A program made the translations under genes and the position numbers. The notes under the pieces are model-generated. The model was not told the origin of the DNA and ran no database searches. It worked only from the letters and a program-made list of their open reading frames with translations. Below, piece after piece: positions 10,001 through 17,206 of a stretch of DNA of 40,721 bases. Each line of letters begins with the position of its first letter. The first letter of the stretch is position 1. This DNA comes from a bacterium. Lineage in GTDB: Bacteria; Patescibacteriota; Dojkabacteria; JAKAPS01; JAJZLI01. Where the stretch lies: NCBI GenBank assembly GCA_021846685.1, contig JAJZWL010000007.1:1-40721 (forward strand), given 5' to 3'.

Positions 10001-13000
10001 CACCACTATTACCAGATCCTCCCATTACATATACATACCCTCCAGACTCTATTGATGTCGCACCATACAACGCTTGAGGCAATGAATTTGATGAAGTCAC
10101 CCAGGAGCCTACTCCTCCTCCTGATAATAACGGTGCATAATATACTGTTGCAACAAGATTTGGGGTATCTCCCCCCATTTCATAGACATACCCATTATAT
10201 ATTACAGAGGTAGATACTGCAGTACCCACAGGAAGGGACTTTGTTGGTGTCCAAGTGCCTAAAGCTCCATTTCCGTTGATTGAGGCATAGTATACTGTTG
10301 CTAAATGAGTATTATCCCAACCTCCTATCTCATATACATATCCATTGTATTCTACTGAGGTGGCACTTCTTTCTGCAGTAGGAAGAGATGTAGTTGTACT
10401 CCATGAACCCACTCCTCCTCCCGATAATAATGGTGCATAATATACTACAGATGAATAACCACTACTACTTGCTCCTCCCATCACATATACATATCCTCCA
10501 TACTCTACTGAGGTGGCATTCTCCAATCCCTGAGGTAAGGAATTTGTAGAAGTCACCCAGGATCCTACTCCCCCTTCCGATAATAATGGTGCATAATATA
10601 CACTCGATGAATAACCACCACTACTATTAACTCCTCCTATCTCATACACATATCCACTATATTCTACTGATGTGGCACGATCCAAACCAAGAGGTAAGCT
10701 AGTAGTAAATGGTATATTTGAATTTGTATCAGTAAATGAGTTGGTAGAGGATATGTACTCTACAGAATTTGTAAAATTAGAATTACCAGATCTGTATATA
10801 ACATATCCTGTCGCACCTGTAACTGCATTCCAGATTAATGATACCTCATTTGTATTTGTTGTTGCTGTATTAGTTGTAGGCGGAGTTGTACTTGTTGTTC
10901 CTGTATTTCCTGAATTTGTATATGAAGTAGTTGACCCTCCTGAAACTGATGTTAGAAATGTCTCGCCTCCTGAACTTGTCCCTTTATATATATTGTAGCC
11001 TGTGGCTCCACTGTCTTGAGTCCACGACAAAGCTATTGGATATGCAGTTGTACCTTCTGCAGCCGAGACTTCAGACGACACTGTACTTTCTCCATTCGGT
11101 GTCGTTGCTGTTATTTCGTAATAATATGTAGTTGATGCCGCAAGATTTGATCCTACACTACCAGATGTGCCTACACTTGCTGCTAATCCCGATGGAGAAG
11201 ATACATCTTGATTTGCATTTACAGTTATACTTTGAGACGGAAATGATTGTCCATTGTTACTCTGTGCTACTACCTCATAATTATATACTCCTGCATTCAG
11301 TTGCCCTCCTCCTATACTTGGTGTCCCCGTAAGACTAGTTGGTGCAGACAGTCCCTGGACATTTAGATCTGCAGAAGTAAGCACAGTATTCCCATTTATA
11401 CTGTTAATCCCTGACCCTGAAGCTGATATATTACCTCCCAGAATTATATCTCCTGTATTATTCAAAACACCTGTGTTATTCAAACCTCCTGTGTTATTCA
11501 AAACACCATAATTATTGATCCCAGAAGACGATATAGTATTTGCAACATTCAAATTTCCCTGAGACGCACCAGATATATTCGCATTCGTATTAGGAGTAAC
11601 AGCTGAAACTCCTCCCCCATTATCAAAATAACTATTAGTTGAAGAAGTCTCTTTATAGGAATTTGTGAAATTAGAATTTACAGATCTATAGATATTATAT
11701 GAACTAGCTCCTAATACAGAATTCCAAGAAAGAGATACTCCATTTGTATCCGTTGTCGCAGTATTAGTTGTAGGTGGAGATGTACTTGATGTTGAGTAAT
11801 TTCCTGAATTTGTATAGGTACCCGTGCCATAAACTGAAGTTAGGTAGGTCTCGCCTCCTGAACTTGTTCCTTTATATATGTTGTATCCCGTTGCCCCACT
11901 AACCTGTGTCCAAGACAGTGTTATCGGATATGCTGTCGTTCCTTCTGTTGCAGAAACCTCATTTGACACTGTAGTTTCCCCATTCGGAGTTGTTGCTGTT
12001 ATTTCGTAATAATATGTAGTTGAAGCTGCAAGATAAGATCCTACACTTCCTGATGTCCCTACTGTTGCTGTTAACCCCGATGGCGCAGATACAGGGACAG
12101 TCGTAACCTTTATACTTTGAGACGGAAATGATTGTCCATTAGTATTAGGTTGATAATCATTAGTATGTTTTGCTACCACCTCATAATAGTATGTTCCAGG
12201 TATCAATGCTCCCCCTGTAACTGAAGGAACGCCTAGTAGACCAGTTGGAGTAGAAACTCCTTCAATATTTAAATTAGCAGATGTGAGTATAGTATTTCCA
12301 TTTATACTGTTATTTCCATAACCAGTAACTTGTAGATTTCCATTTATAGAGGCCTGTCCTTGTATACTAAATTGAGAATAATAAACCGTTGATAAATTAT
12401 TAAAACCTTCTCCTCCCATCACATATACATATCCTCCATATTCTACTGAGGTGGCGTGATTTAACCCTGTAGATACAGGTAAACTATTATTAGATGTTAT
12501 CCACGCACCTATTCCTCCCCCAGATAATAATGGTGCATAATACACACTTGATACCCACCATGAACCACTTCCATATCCTCCCATCACATATACATATCCT
12601 CCATACTCTACTGAGGTGGCTCCCCATATATCATTTAAAGGTAATTGATTACTAGAAGTTGTCCACGCCCCCACTCCTCCTCCAGACAATAATGGAGCAG
12701 AATATGTACTAGATACTTCATTTCCATTATTATTCTCCCCTCCCATGACATATACATACCCCCCATATGTAACTGAGGTAGCTTTACTCAAACTCTGGGG
12801 TAAAGAATTTGAAGAGGTACTCCACGTACCTATTCCTCCTCCGGATAATAATGGTGCATAATATACACTTGACGAATAACAACTATTATCACCACACCCG
12901 CCCATCACATATACATACCCTCCATACTCTACTGAGGTGGCACCATACAATCCCTGAGGTAAGGAATTTGTAGAAGCACTCCACGTACCTACTCCTCCCC

Positions 13001-15119
13001 CGGATAATAATGGTGCAGAATATACTGTCGATACTGAATTAATACCAGTACTCCCTCCTATCTCATATACATATCCTCCATATGTTACTGATGTAGATTG
13101 ATATAGCCCAATATTTGCAGTATTAGTTGTTGGCGGAGTTGTACTTGATGTTGAGGAATTTCCTGAATTTGTATAGGTTGTATTACCTCCATAAACTGAA
13201 GTTAAAAATGTCTCGCCTCCTGAACTTGTTCCTTTATATATATTGTATCCTGTCGCTCCACTAACCTGTGTCCAAGACAGTGTTATCGGATATGCAGTTG
13301 TCCCTTCTGCAGCCGAGACCTCATTTGACACTGTTGTCTCTCCTGCAGTTGTAGTTGCTGTTATTTCATAATAATACGTTGTGGAAGCTGCAAGATAAGA
13401 TCCTACACTCCCTGATGTCCCTACTGTTGCTGTTAACCCCGATGGTGCAGATATCAAAGGAAATGGAGTTGTTGTATTCCAAGAACCAACAGATCCATTT
13501 GTATTTATATGAGCATAATATACTGTGGATAATCCACCATTATTACCATATCCTCCCATCACATATACATATCCTCCATATTCTACTGAGGTCGCACCAT
13601 ACAATGCTTGAGGCAATGAATTTGTAGAGGTACTAAAAGGAGATACTAATATATTATTATTTGCATTAGGATTTATAGTAAGATTTGTACTACTGTTTAG
13701 TACATTTGCCCCGGTATTGTCTAAATTCAAAGATCCACCTCCAAAAGAAGCAGAACCTGGCATATTAATATTCCCAGATGAATTGAGTAAAAGAAGGTTA
13801 TTTGCTCCTACTCCAGAAACATAACCTTGCAACTCAGAAGCGTTAAGTCCCGGGATCTGTATATTAGGATATTGAGTGTAATTACTGTCTCCCTCCTTAG
13901 AATAAGGAGTAGCATGCGTTCCTTGTTCTACCTTTATTCTTTCAAAGGCTATATTTGATCCTCCTGTATTAGGATTTGCAACATTTAACTCTACAACTAC
14001 ATTAGTTGTATTTGTAGGAGTTGTCCCAGTAGCTGTTAAATATGTCCATCCTGTACCTGTTGCAAGTGAAAGAGTCCCTATGTCTGAAAGAAATGTTGTT
14101 CCATTATACGCTTCCAATACAGCACTGTTTGTGCCAGTACTTCCTTCATTAAACAGATAACCAGAGATTGTAATATTTATACCTGCTGGTACTGGCATAG
14201 GTTGGCTTAATAGAGTGGATGCAACAGTTCCACTATAAACAAAAAATGACCCCTGTGCAGATCCGCTATTACCAAGGGATCTCCAACCTTGAGAGATACT
14301 AGAAGAAGGTCCCCAACCTGCTAGACCTAGTTCTGCAGATGAGTTAAATAATAAATTAGGGTTATTCGTACCATTTCTAACTATACCACCTCCAAATGTA
14401 GAGGTTCCTGATAAATTTAAATTACCAGAACTTGTTACACAATTAGAACCAGAGAAAAAACATACACTTCCTGTACCTCCTGCTCCATTTAAAGTAAGTG
14501 TATTTGACCCTGTAGCATTTACCTGAGGATTTGTCCCCGATAAGGTTATATTCCCTGAACTGTTTGTTGAAACTATCTGATTGGGTCCAGTTGAAGAGGA
14601 AGGAGCTAATCCTTGAAGTAAAGCAGAATTCATTGCATATGCTACCTGGTCTATACTCTGCAAAGGAGTCATTTGTCCATCCCAAGCACTTCCGTTATAT
14701 ACATTTACTCCTAGATAATAATTAGAAGATCCTTCAAATAAAGATCCATTCAAAGCTGCATATTTACCTAATTGAGCATTAAAAACTCCATTCTGTATTT
14801 CATTTGAAGGAGTATTAGTATTAGAAAAATACTGAACCTCTCCCCATAAAGCTCCATTTAAAGTTCCCGAAGTAGTACCTGCAGAACTCATTGCTCCTGC
14901 AGTAGGAGTTGCACCAGGTGCACAGGCTGTGGCTATAGTAGAGTTATATATACAAAACGCTACATAATAATTACCAGTTAATAAATCCCCTTGAGAATTC
15001 TCTAGTCTTCCTTGATAATTTAATAACGATTGAGGAGCTGCAAATACACTACTAGACGCTAAAAATATAGCAAACGATATGCTTAATAATATAATAAGTG
15101 CCTTACGTAAAATTCTCAT
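4017..15119 (-). CDS. Giant secreted modular surface protein (3700 aa): signal peptide, CBM-like jelly-roll region, five 6-motif kelch propellers, FN3-like modules, tail-fibre-like C-terminus
   Basis: Single uninterrupted ORF; N-terminal MRILRKALIILLSISFAIFLASSSVFAAPQSLLNYQGRL; about 30 copies of [V/I]xY[G/N]GYVY[E/V][I/M]GG; six SxPSGLxAxVGTSGSVG...TTYYYEITATT...LSWTQxxGATGYNIYKG modules; C-terminal DLAENVIG...PLALAGRVLVKVTNFNGAINTGDMIT...KILMLVKNEYYNP. Confidence 0.92.
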   Translation of the reverse strand: MRILRKALIILLSISFAIFLASSSVFAAPQSLLNYQGRLENSQGDLLTGNYYVAFCIYNSTIATACAPGATPTAGAMSSAGTTSGTLNGALWGEVQYFSNTNTPSNEIQNGVFNAQLGKYAALNGSLFEGSSNYYLGVNVYNGSAWDGQMTPLQSIDQVAYAMNSALLQGLAPSSSTGPNQIVSTNSSGNITLSGTNPQVNATGSNTLTLNGAGGTGSVCFFSGSNCVTSSGNLNLSGTSTFGGGIVRNGTNNPNLLFNSSAELGLAGWGPSSSISQGWRSLGNSGSAQGSFFVYSGTVASTLLSQPMPVPAGINITISGYLFNEGSTGTNSAVLEAYNGTTFLSDIGTLSLATGTGWTYLTATGTTPTNTTNVVVELNVANPNTGGSNIAFERIKVEQGTHATPYSKEGDSNYTQYPNIQIPGLNASELQGYVSGVGANNLLLLNSSGNINMPGSASFGGGSLNLDNTGANVLNSSTNLTINPNANNNILVSPFSTSTNSLPQALYGATSVEYGGYVYVMGGYGNNGGLSTVYYAHINTNGSVGSWNTTTPFPLISAPSGLTATVGTSGSVGSYLAASTTYYYEITATTTAGETTVSNEVSAAEGTTAYPITLSWTQVSGATGYNIYKGTSSGGETFLTSVYGGNTTYTNSGNSSTSSTTPPTTNTANIGLYQSTSVTYGGYVYEIGGSTGINSVSTVYSAPLLSGGGVGTWSASTNSLPQGLYGATSVEYGGYVYVMGGCGDNSCYSSSVYYAPLLSGGGIGTWSTSSNSLPQSLSKATSVTYGGYVYVMGGENNNGNEVSSTYSAPLLSGGGVGAWTTSSNQLPLNDIWGATSVEYGGYVYVMGGYGSGSWWVSSVYYAPLLSGGGIGAWITSNNSLPVSTGLNHATSVEYGGYVYVMGGEGFNNLSTVYYSQFSIQGQASINGNLQVTGYGNNSINGNTILTSANLNIEGVSTPTGLLGVPSVTGGALIPGTYYYEVVAKHTNDYQPNTNGQSFPSQSIKVTTVPVSAPSGLTATVGTSGSVGSYLAASTTYYYEITATTPNGETTVSNEVSATEGTTAYPITLSWTQVSGATGYNIYKGTSSGGETYLTSVYGTGTYTNSGNYSTSSTSPPTTNTATTDTNGVSLSWNSVLGASSYNIYRSVNSNFTNSYKETSSTNSYFDNGGGVSAVTPNTNANISGASQGNLNVANTISSSGINNYGVLNNTGGLNNTGVLNNTGDIILGGNISASGSGINSINGNTVLTSADLNVQGLSAPTSLTGTPSIGGGQLNAGVYNYEVVAQSNNGQSFPSQSITVNANQDVSSPSGLAASVGTSGSVGSNLAASTTYYYEITATTPNGESTVSSEVSAAEGTTAYPIALSWTQDSGATGYNIYKGTSSGGETFLTSVSGGSTTSYTNSGNTGTTSTTPPTTNTATTNTNEVSLIWNAVTGATGYVIYRSGNSNFTNSVEYISSTNSFTDTNSNIPFTTSLPLGLDRATSVEYSGYVYEIGGVNSSGGYSSSVYYAPLLSEGGVGSWVTSTNSLPQGLENATSVEYGGYVYVMGGASSSGYSSVVYYAPLLSGGGVGSWSTTTSLPTAERSATSVEYNGYVYEIGGWDNTHLATVYYASINGNGALGTWTPTKSLPVGTAVSTSVIYNGYVYEMGGDTPNLVATVYYAPLLSGGGVGSWVTSSNSLPQALYGATSIESGGYVYVMGGSGNSGELSTVYYAPLLSGGGVGSWVTSSNSLPQELWGATSVTYGGYVYVLGGRNGNLTHVSTVYFFSLSSSGEIVNENVSASPQSALSVTQNNGGNSNIANNLTVGGNSFIGGSTSIGGNISLTNSNGSNISSASSLTLNSTNFGLNMGSVNTSNLGQLSNFNTTTSLPQGLQGSTSVTYAGFVYEIGGDNSSNLPVTSVYYAQTKSNGSLGAWTATTPLSSANQNAISVEYNGYIYEMGGYNSKNVYYAKIQSNGSLGAWNSTTAIPELTEFSTSVVYSGYIYVIGGFNGGYVSTVYYAQIGSNGALGSWSTTTSLPQAIIYATSAEYGGYIYLFGGQNNNGSYHALQSVYYAKIGSNGVLGSWNTAVSLPQNIIHASSIEYKGYVYVIGGYTGSTYLSSVYYSQIQSNGVLGAWGTTTPLSQGIFYSTSIESNGYVYEIGGQGSVGGTYLNSVYYSQIYSTNSGIFSVTSNGSNGANNTLISLGQTPSSDLTVNENVLLASSDLNVQGLPAPTGLASGTTSNTGGILSSGTYYYEVVAQSNNGQSFPSKAMTVKTVPISVPSGLAAAVGTSGSVGSNLAASTTYYYEITATTPNGESTVSSEVSAAEGTTAYPITLSWTQDAGATGYNIYKGTASGGETFLASVSGGTTVTYTDSGSVATTSTTPPTTNTATTNTNQIPLTWNAVTGATGYIIYRSSNTNFTNSVEYTSNTNSYTDTGVLSTTSLPVATQGATSVEYNGYVYEIGGLNSGSDPLSTVDYASINSNGTLGSWTATTPLPLISVPSGLAASVGTSGSVGSDLAASTTYYYKITATTTAGETTVSNEVSAAEGTTAYPIALSWTQDTGATGYNIYKGTASGGETFLASVSGGGTVSYTDSGSVATTSTAPPTTNTANVGIGYATSVEYNGYVYEIGGYNGSSTVSTVDYAPINSNGTLGSWTATTSLPAATDGATSVEYNGYVYEIGGYTTAATSTVEYALINSNGTLGTWQSTTSLPQAIGSQPDSVTYNGYVYVVGGFSYGTNLALTTVYYAPINTDGTIGRWRTTSSLPNIGISSSQSTVESGGYIYEIGGGSGGSTAYSSVNYAPINSNGSLGPWTATTSLPVPIRNATTVVYNSYAYEIGGVNGNSSETVSTVYYFKALKEGGLSQNTKGSVLTNLQTAQNNGGNINLSGDMNIGGGLSVQGASNFGGAINLTNPSNTLITAASPLDIQSSGFSLNFGKNNYNSTPNPAISSWPSTTPFPLISVPSGLAAAVGTSGTVGADLAASTTYYYEITATTTAGETTVSNEVSAAEGTTAYPIALSWTQDTGATGYNIYKGTSSGGEKFLASVSGGTTVTYTDSGSVATTSTAPPTANTANVGISAGTSVTYGGYVYEIGGYSGSNWLSTVYYAAINGNGTLGSWTPTTSLPVAADYATSVEYNGYVYEIGGSNSSGYLSSVYYAAINGNGTLGAWTSTTSLPQTTFQATSVEYNGYVYEIGGQNGSSTVSTVDYAPINSNGALGTWTSTTSIPVATSEATSVEYNGYVYEIGGQNGSSTVSTVDYAPINSNGTLGAWTATTSIPVAIRDATSIVYNGYIYEIGGQNSSNAYVSTVDYAPINSNGTLGSWTSTSSLPAATGWGTSVEYNGYVYEIGGQNNSGNVSTVYYSSLLTHSTSPGDFTISSNISGNYKDIFSLDKYGNAIFAGSITTGGIPADLAENVIGSNGASAADVVSISGTHSASNSINNFVAIPTTHPYSQNTLGVISTNPGITLHQQYLPGSIPLALAGRVLVKVTNFNGAINTGDMITGSIFSGYGQDATSPGQVVGMALNSLSSSTPGASTFTYNGKTYLRGKILMLVKNEYYNPIMSSSGVMSVLSMSSNGNLNITGNTNISGTLDITGDFLIAGHIVPIGVLPKISPTASSGTGATTTLTAGSTDISGNITLTTGSSPALGNQFNLKFTSPYKMTPIVIITPNNALTGASNLGVYVSETTTGFSINFTKAPEQNSTYSWNYVVIQ
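5060..5935 (-). repeat. Kelch block 5 (six motifs), including a 62-bp exact repeat
   Basis: Six GGYVYEIGG/NGYVYEIGG motifs. Identical 62-mers at 5362-5423 and 5515-5576, offset 153 bp (51 codons). Confidence 0.8.
5941..6287 (-). repeat. FN3-like module inserted before the first motif of kelch block 5
   Basis: SVPSGLAAAVGTSGTVGADLAASTTYYYEITATTTAGETTVSNEVSAAEGTTAYPIALSWTQDTGATGYNIYKG; flanked by TTPFPLI and VGISAGTSVTYGG. Confidence 0.75.
6580..7860 (-). repeat. Kelch block 4 (six motifs) interrupted by an FN3-like module (about 7332-7680)
   Basis: Six xGYxYEIGG-type motifs. FN3 copy sits between TTPLPLI and VGIGYATSVEYNGYVYEIGG. Confidence 0.75.
8000..8345 (-). repeat. FN3-like module between kelch blocks 3 and 4
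   Basis: SVPSGLAAAVGTSGSVGSNLAASTTYYYEITATTPNGESTVSSEVS..., preceded by GTYYYEVVAQSNNGQSFPSKAMTV. Confidence 0.7.
8640..9530 (-). repeat. Kelch block 3 (six motifs, most diverged)
   Basis: Motifs AGFVYEIGG, NGYIYEMGG, SGYIYVIGG, GGYIYLFGG, KGYVYVIGG, NGYVYEIGG. Confidence 0.75.
9820..10705 (-). repeat. Kelch block 2 (six motifs), including a 59-bp exact repeat
   Basis: Six GGYVYVMGG-type motifs. Identical 59-mers at 9919-9977 and 10075-10133, offset 156 bp (52 codons). Confidence 0.8.
10862..11205 (-). repeat. FN3-like module between kelch blocks 1 and 2
   Basis: SSPSGLAASVGTSGSVGSNLAASTTYYYEITATTPNGESTVSSEVS... Confidence 0.7.
11758..12095 (-). repeat. FN3-like module between kelch blocks 1 and 2
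   Basis: SAPSGLTATVGTSGSVGSYLAASTTYYYEITATTPNGETTVSNEVSATEG... Confidence 0.7.
12370..13640 (-). repeat. Kelch block 1 (six motifs) interrupted by an FN3-like module (about 13118-13455)
   Basis: Six GGYVYVMGG/EIGG motifs. FN3 copy between TTTPFPLI and IGLYQSTSVTYGGYVYEIGG. Confidence 0.75.
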
Positions 15120-15143
15120 ACAATATATTGAATTTATATATAT

Positions 15144-15172
15144 AATATATGGAATTTATAAGAATTTGTCAA
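15144..15172 (-). promoter_or_regulatory. Sigma70-type promoter of the giant surface protein gene
   Basis: TTGACA (15172-15167), 17-nt spacer, TATATT (15149-15144), about 24 nt upstream of the start codon. Confidence 0.7.
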
Positions 15173-15240
15173 TAAAAAAATTGGGGGATTTATTAAATAA
15201 ATATAATACCTAAACAAAAATGACTAATTTTTATTATTAT

Positions 15241-15651
15241 TTATTTGGATCTTTTTCTTTTTTGAGGATTTTTTGCAGAACTTGTTTTTTTACCTTTATT
15301 AGTTCTATTTAAAGATTTTTTGCTATTTGTATTTTTCACTTTTTTGACTACAGGAGTAGTATCTTTTTTACTAACATTTTTTTTACTTTTAGAATTAGAA
15401 ACTGTAGTTTTTGAAATTGCATTTTTTGCAACAACTTCTTTTTCAGATTTCATTTCTGGAATTTTCGATTTTTCAGCTTTCTTAACAGCCAATTTAGAAA
15501 AAAATCTAAAATCACCATAAAAAGCAGAAACTATTAGATATAAACCAACTAGAACAAAAATAACTACTGCTTCAATAAATACAGAAGAAATACCTACTAA
15601 AAGGATTAAAAGACCTACTGCAAATATTAAAAACTTTTTATAAATACTCAT
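15241..15651 (-). CDS. Small membrane protein with Lys/Ser-rich C-terminal tail
   Basis: Two N-terminal hydrophobic segments followed by a highly basic low-complexity tail. Confidence 0.7.
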   Translation of the reverse strand: MSIYKKFLIFAVGLLILLVGISSVFIEAVVIFVLVGLYLIVSAFYGDFRFFSKLAVKKAEKSKIPEMKSEKEVVAKNAISKTTVSNSKSKKNVSKKDTTPVVKKVKNTNSKKSLNRTNKGKKTSSAKNPQKRKRSK

Positions 15652-15672
15652 ATAGTTTAGTATGATAACATA

Positions 15673-16320
15673 TTATGTCTTATCTCTCAAGACGTTCTTC
15701 AACGCAGGTATATCTGTATTCCATTTATCTTCAAAAAACCACTCTTCTCCCTTAAATTGTAGCTTATATAAAGACTCCCTTTTATATACACTTCCTAGAT
15801 ATACATATTCCATATTTTCATCCTTTGCATACTCTATGGTTTTAGTCATCATACCTATACCTAGCCCCATTGAGATATACTCTGTGTCATAAAAAGGATA
15901 TGCGTAATGCAAAATTTTGTCTTTCAAAAAACATATACAATACCCTACCGTTCTTGCTTCTGTGTTAAATTTTAAAATAGTATTAAATGAAGTTTTTTTG
16001 TTTTTCACTATATCTTTTATTTTATTTGCAGACATAGTATTTTTCCCAAATTTTTGAGAATAAAAAGTTTTTCCCATAGCATGTATATTCCAGTCATAAT
16101 CTAGAAGGGGTAAATTCAATACTTCAAATCCTAGATTTGGATTTTTTCTTAAAACTCTTCTATTTTCAGAACTTAAAGAAAAATCTTTAATAGATACTCT
16201 TAAAGATTGGATTTTTTGCATTACACCCTCTCCTTTTCTTGTTAGGACAAAGCCTCTGTCATACATTGAAGGTATCTTGTCTTCATCTTTTTCTATAACT
16301 TCTTTTTCGTATATATACAT
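15673..16320 (-). CDS. ATE/Bpt-like aminoacyl-tRNA-protein transferase family protein (GNAT-fold C-terminal region)
   Basis: YDRGFVLTRKG...SLRVSIKDFSLSSENRRVLRKN matches the ATE motif LRVxxxxFxPSxSQRRVLKRN. FYDTEYISMGLGIGMMTKTIEYAKDENMEYVYLGSVYKRESLYKLQFKGEEWFFEDKW matches FxDPxxxxLSLGxYxxLxxIxxAxxxxxxYxYLGYYIxxxxKMxYKxxFRPxE. Confidence 0.6.
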   Translation of the reverse strand: MYIYEKEVIEKDEDKIPSMYDRGFVLTRKGEGVMQKIQSLRVSIKDFSLSSENRRVLRKNPNLGFEVLNLPLLDYDWNIHAMGKTFYSQKFGKNTMSANKIKDIVKNKKTSFNTILKFNTEARTVGYCICFLKDKILHYAYPFYDTEYISMGLGIGMMTKTIEYAKDENMEYVYLGSVYKRESLYKLQFKGEEWFFEDKWNTDIPALKNVLRDKT

Positions 16321-16375
16321 AACTTATATATTATATCAAAAAAATATAGATAATCTTAAAAACCTGAGGAATTAT

Positions 16376-16966
16376 TTATTTTTTAGGAGTACTTGTACTA
16401 CTGTGAGTCCTTAAATTACTAGGGATACTAGACTTGCTAGGGGTACTAGATGTATTAGGAGTACTTGCGTGTGTTTTGTAGTAATTAATAATTGCTTTAT
16501 ATACTTGAGATTGTTTAGATAAATTTTCAGTGAATAAAACATTATTCCTATTAATCTTCATTTCATCTAAAGCACCATATGAGTATGTAGGTGTTAAATG
16601 AGACAAAGAATATTGAGGAGAAGCAGACTTAGTCTTAGCACTTGTACTGGAAGCACTTAAAAAGAATACATTTTTAAGATACAGGGAAGAAGAACTCTCA
16701 CCTACGACTTTACCAAAATATATGTTTAAATTAGAATCATTTAAAACTACTGCTTGATATCCTGAATTATTTTTCTGAGAAGCATAAGCTGCTGCTAAAT
16801 TCCCTTGGGAAAAAAATAATGACTTTAGAATAAGTACTATAGCTATTAATATTACTACCGCAAGAACTACAGGTAACACTAATTTATTATTTTTCTTCTC
16901 TGAAAAATCGGAAGGTGCATCCTTTGTTTCTGCATATTTTGAAAAATTTGTCTCCAACGTACTCAT
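16376..16966 (-). CDS. Hypothetical single-pass membrane protein with Ser/Thr/Pro-rich tail
   Basis: TM VVLAVVILIAIVLILKSLFF near the N-terminus; C-terminal STPNTSSTPSKSSIPSNLRTHSSTSTPKK. Confidence 0.65.
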   Translation of the reverse strand: MSTLETNFSKYAETKDAPSDFSEKKNNKLVLPVVLAVVILIAIVLILKSLFFSQGNLAAAYASQKNNSGYQAVVLNDSNLNIYFGKVVGESSSSLYLKNVFFLSASSTSAKTKSASPQYSLSHLTPTYSYGALDEMKINRNNVLFTENLSKQSQVYKAIINYYKTHASTPNTSSTPSKSSIPSNLRTHSSTSTPKK

Positions 16967-17206
16967 ACTCAGTATACTATTTTAAAAAGAATAAAAAGTC
17001 AAGATTACATATGGGAGACTATGCAAATATATTAATTTACACTTTGCAATGGTAATGGAAATAAATAAGGTTATACTACTGATAATAATATAATAATATT
17101 TATATAGCATATATATCTACTTCACGTACATATATGCATATATTCTAGCTATGCCTATTGAAATTATACTTTAAATAGACAATTATTGTATTATAAATTT
17201 CTTTAT

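Noticed and set aside
5060-13640. Regular ~153-156 bp periodicity that could suggest a CRISPR or satellite array
   Set aside because: Units are in-frame, diverged coding repeats (kelch blades of 51-52 codons), not identical short repeats with unique spacers.
4531-14725. Plus-strand ORFs of 60-108 aa inside the giant gene (e.g. 4531-4752, 9890-10213, 10672-10998, 13355-13627)
   Set aside because: Antisense to a continuous 3700-codon ORF. Their mutual similarity simply mirrors the kelch/FN3 repeats.
16967-17206. AT-rich intergenic palindromic stretches (gcatatatat...atatatgcatata)
   Set aside because: Low-complexity AT sequence; no convincing stem, promoter pair or RNA signature.
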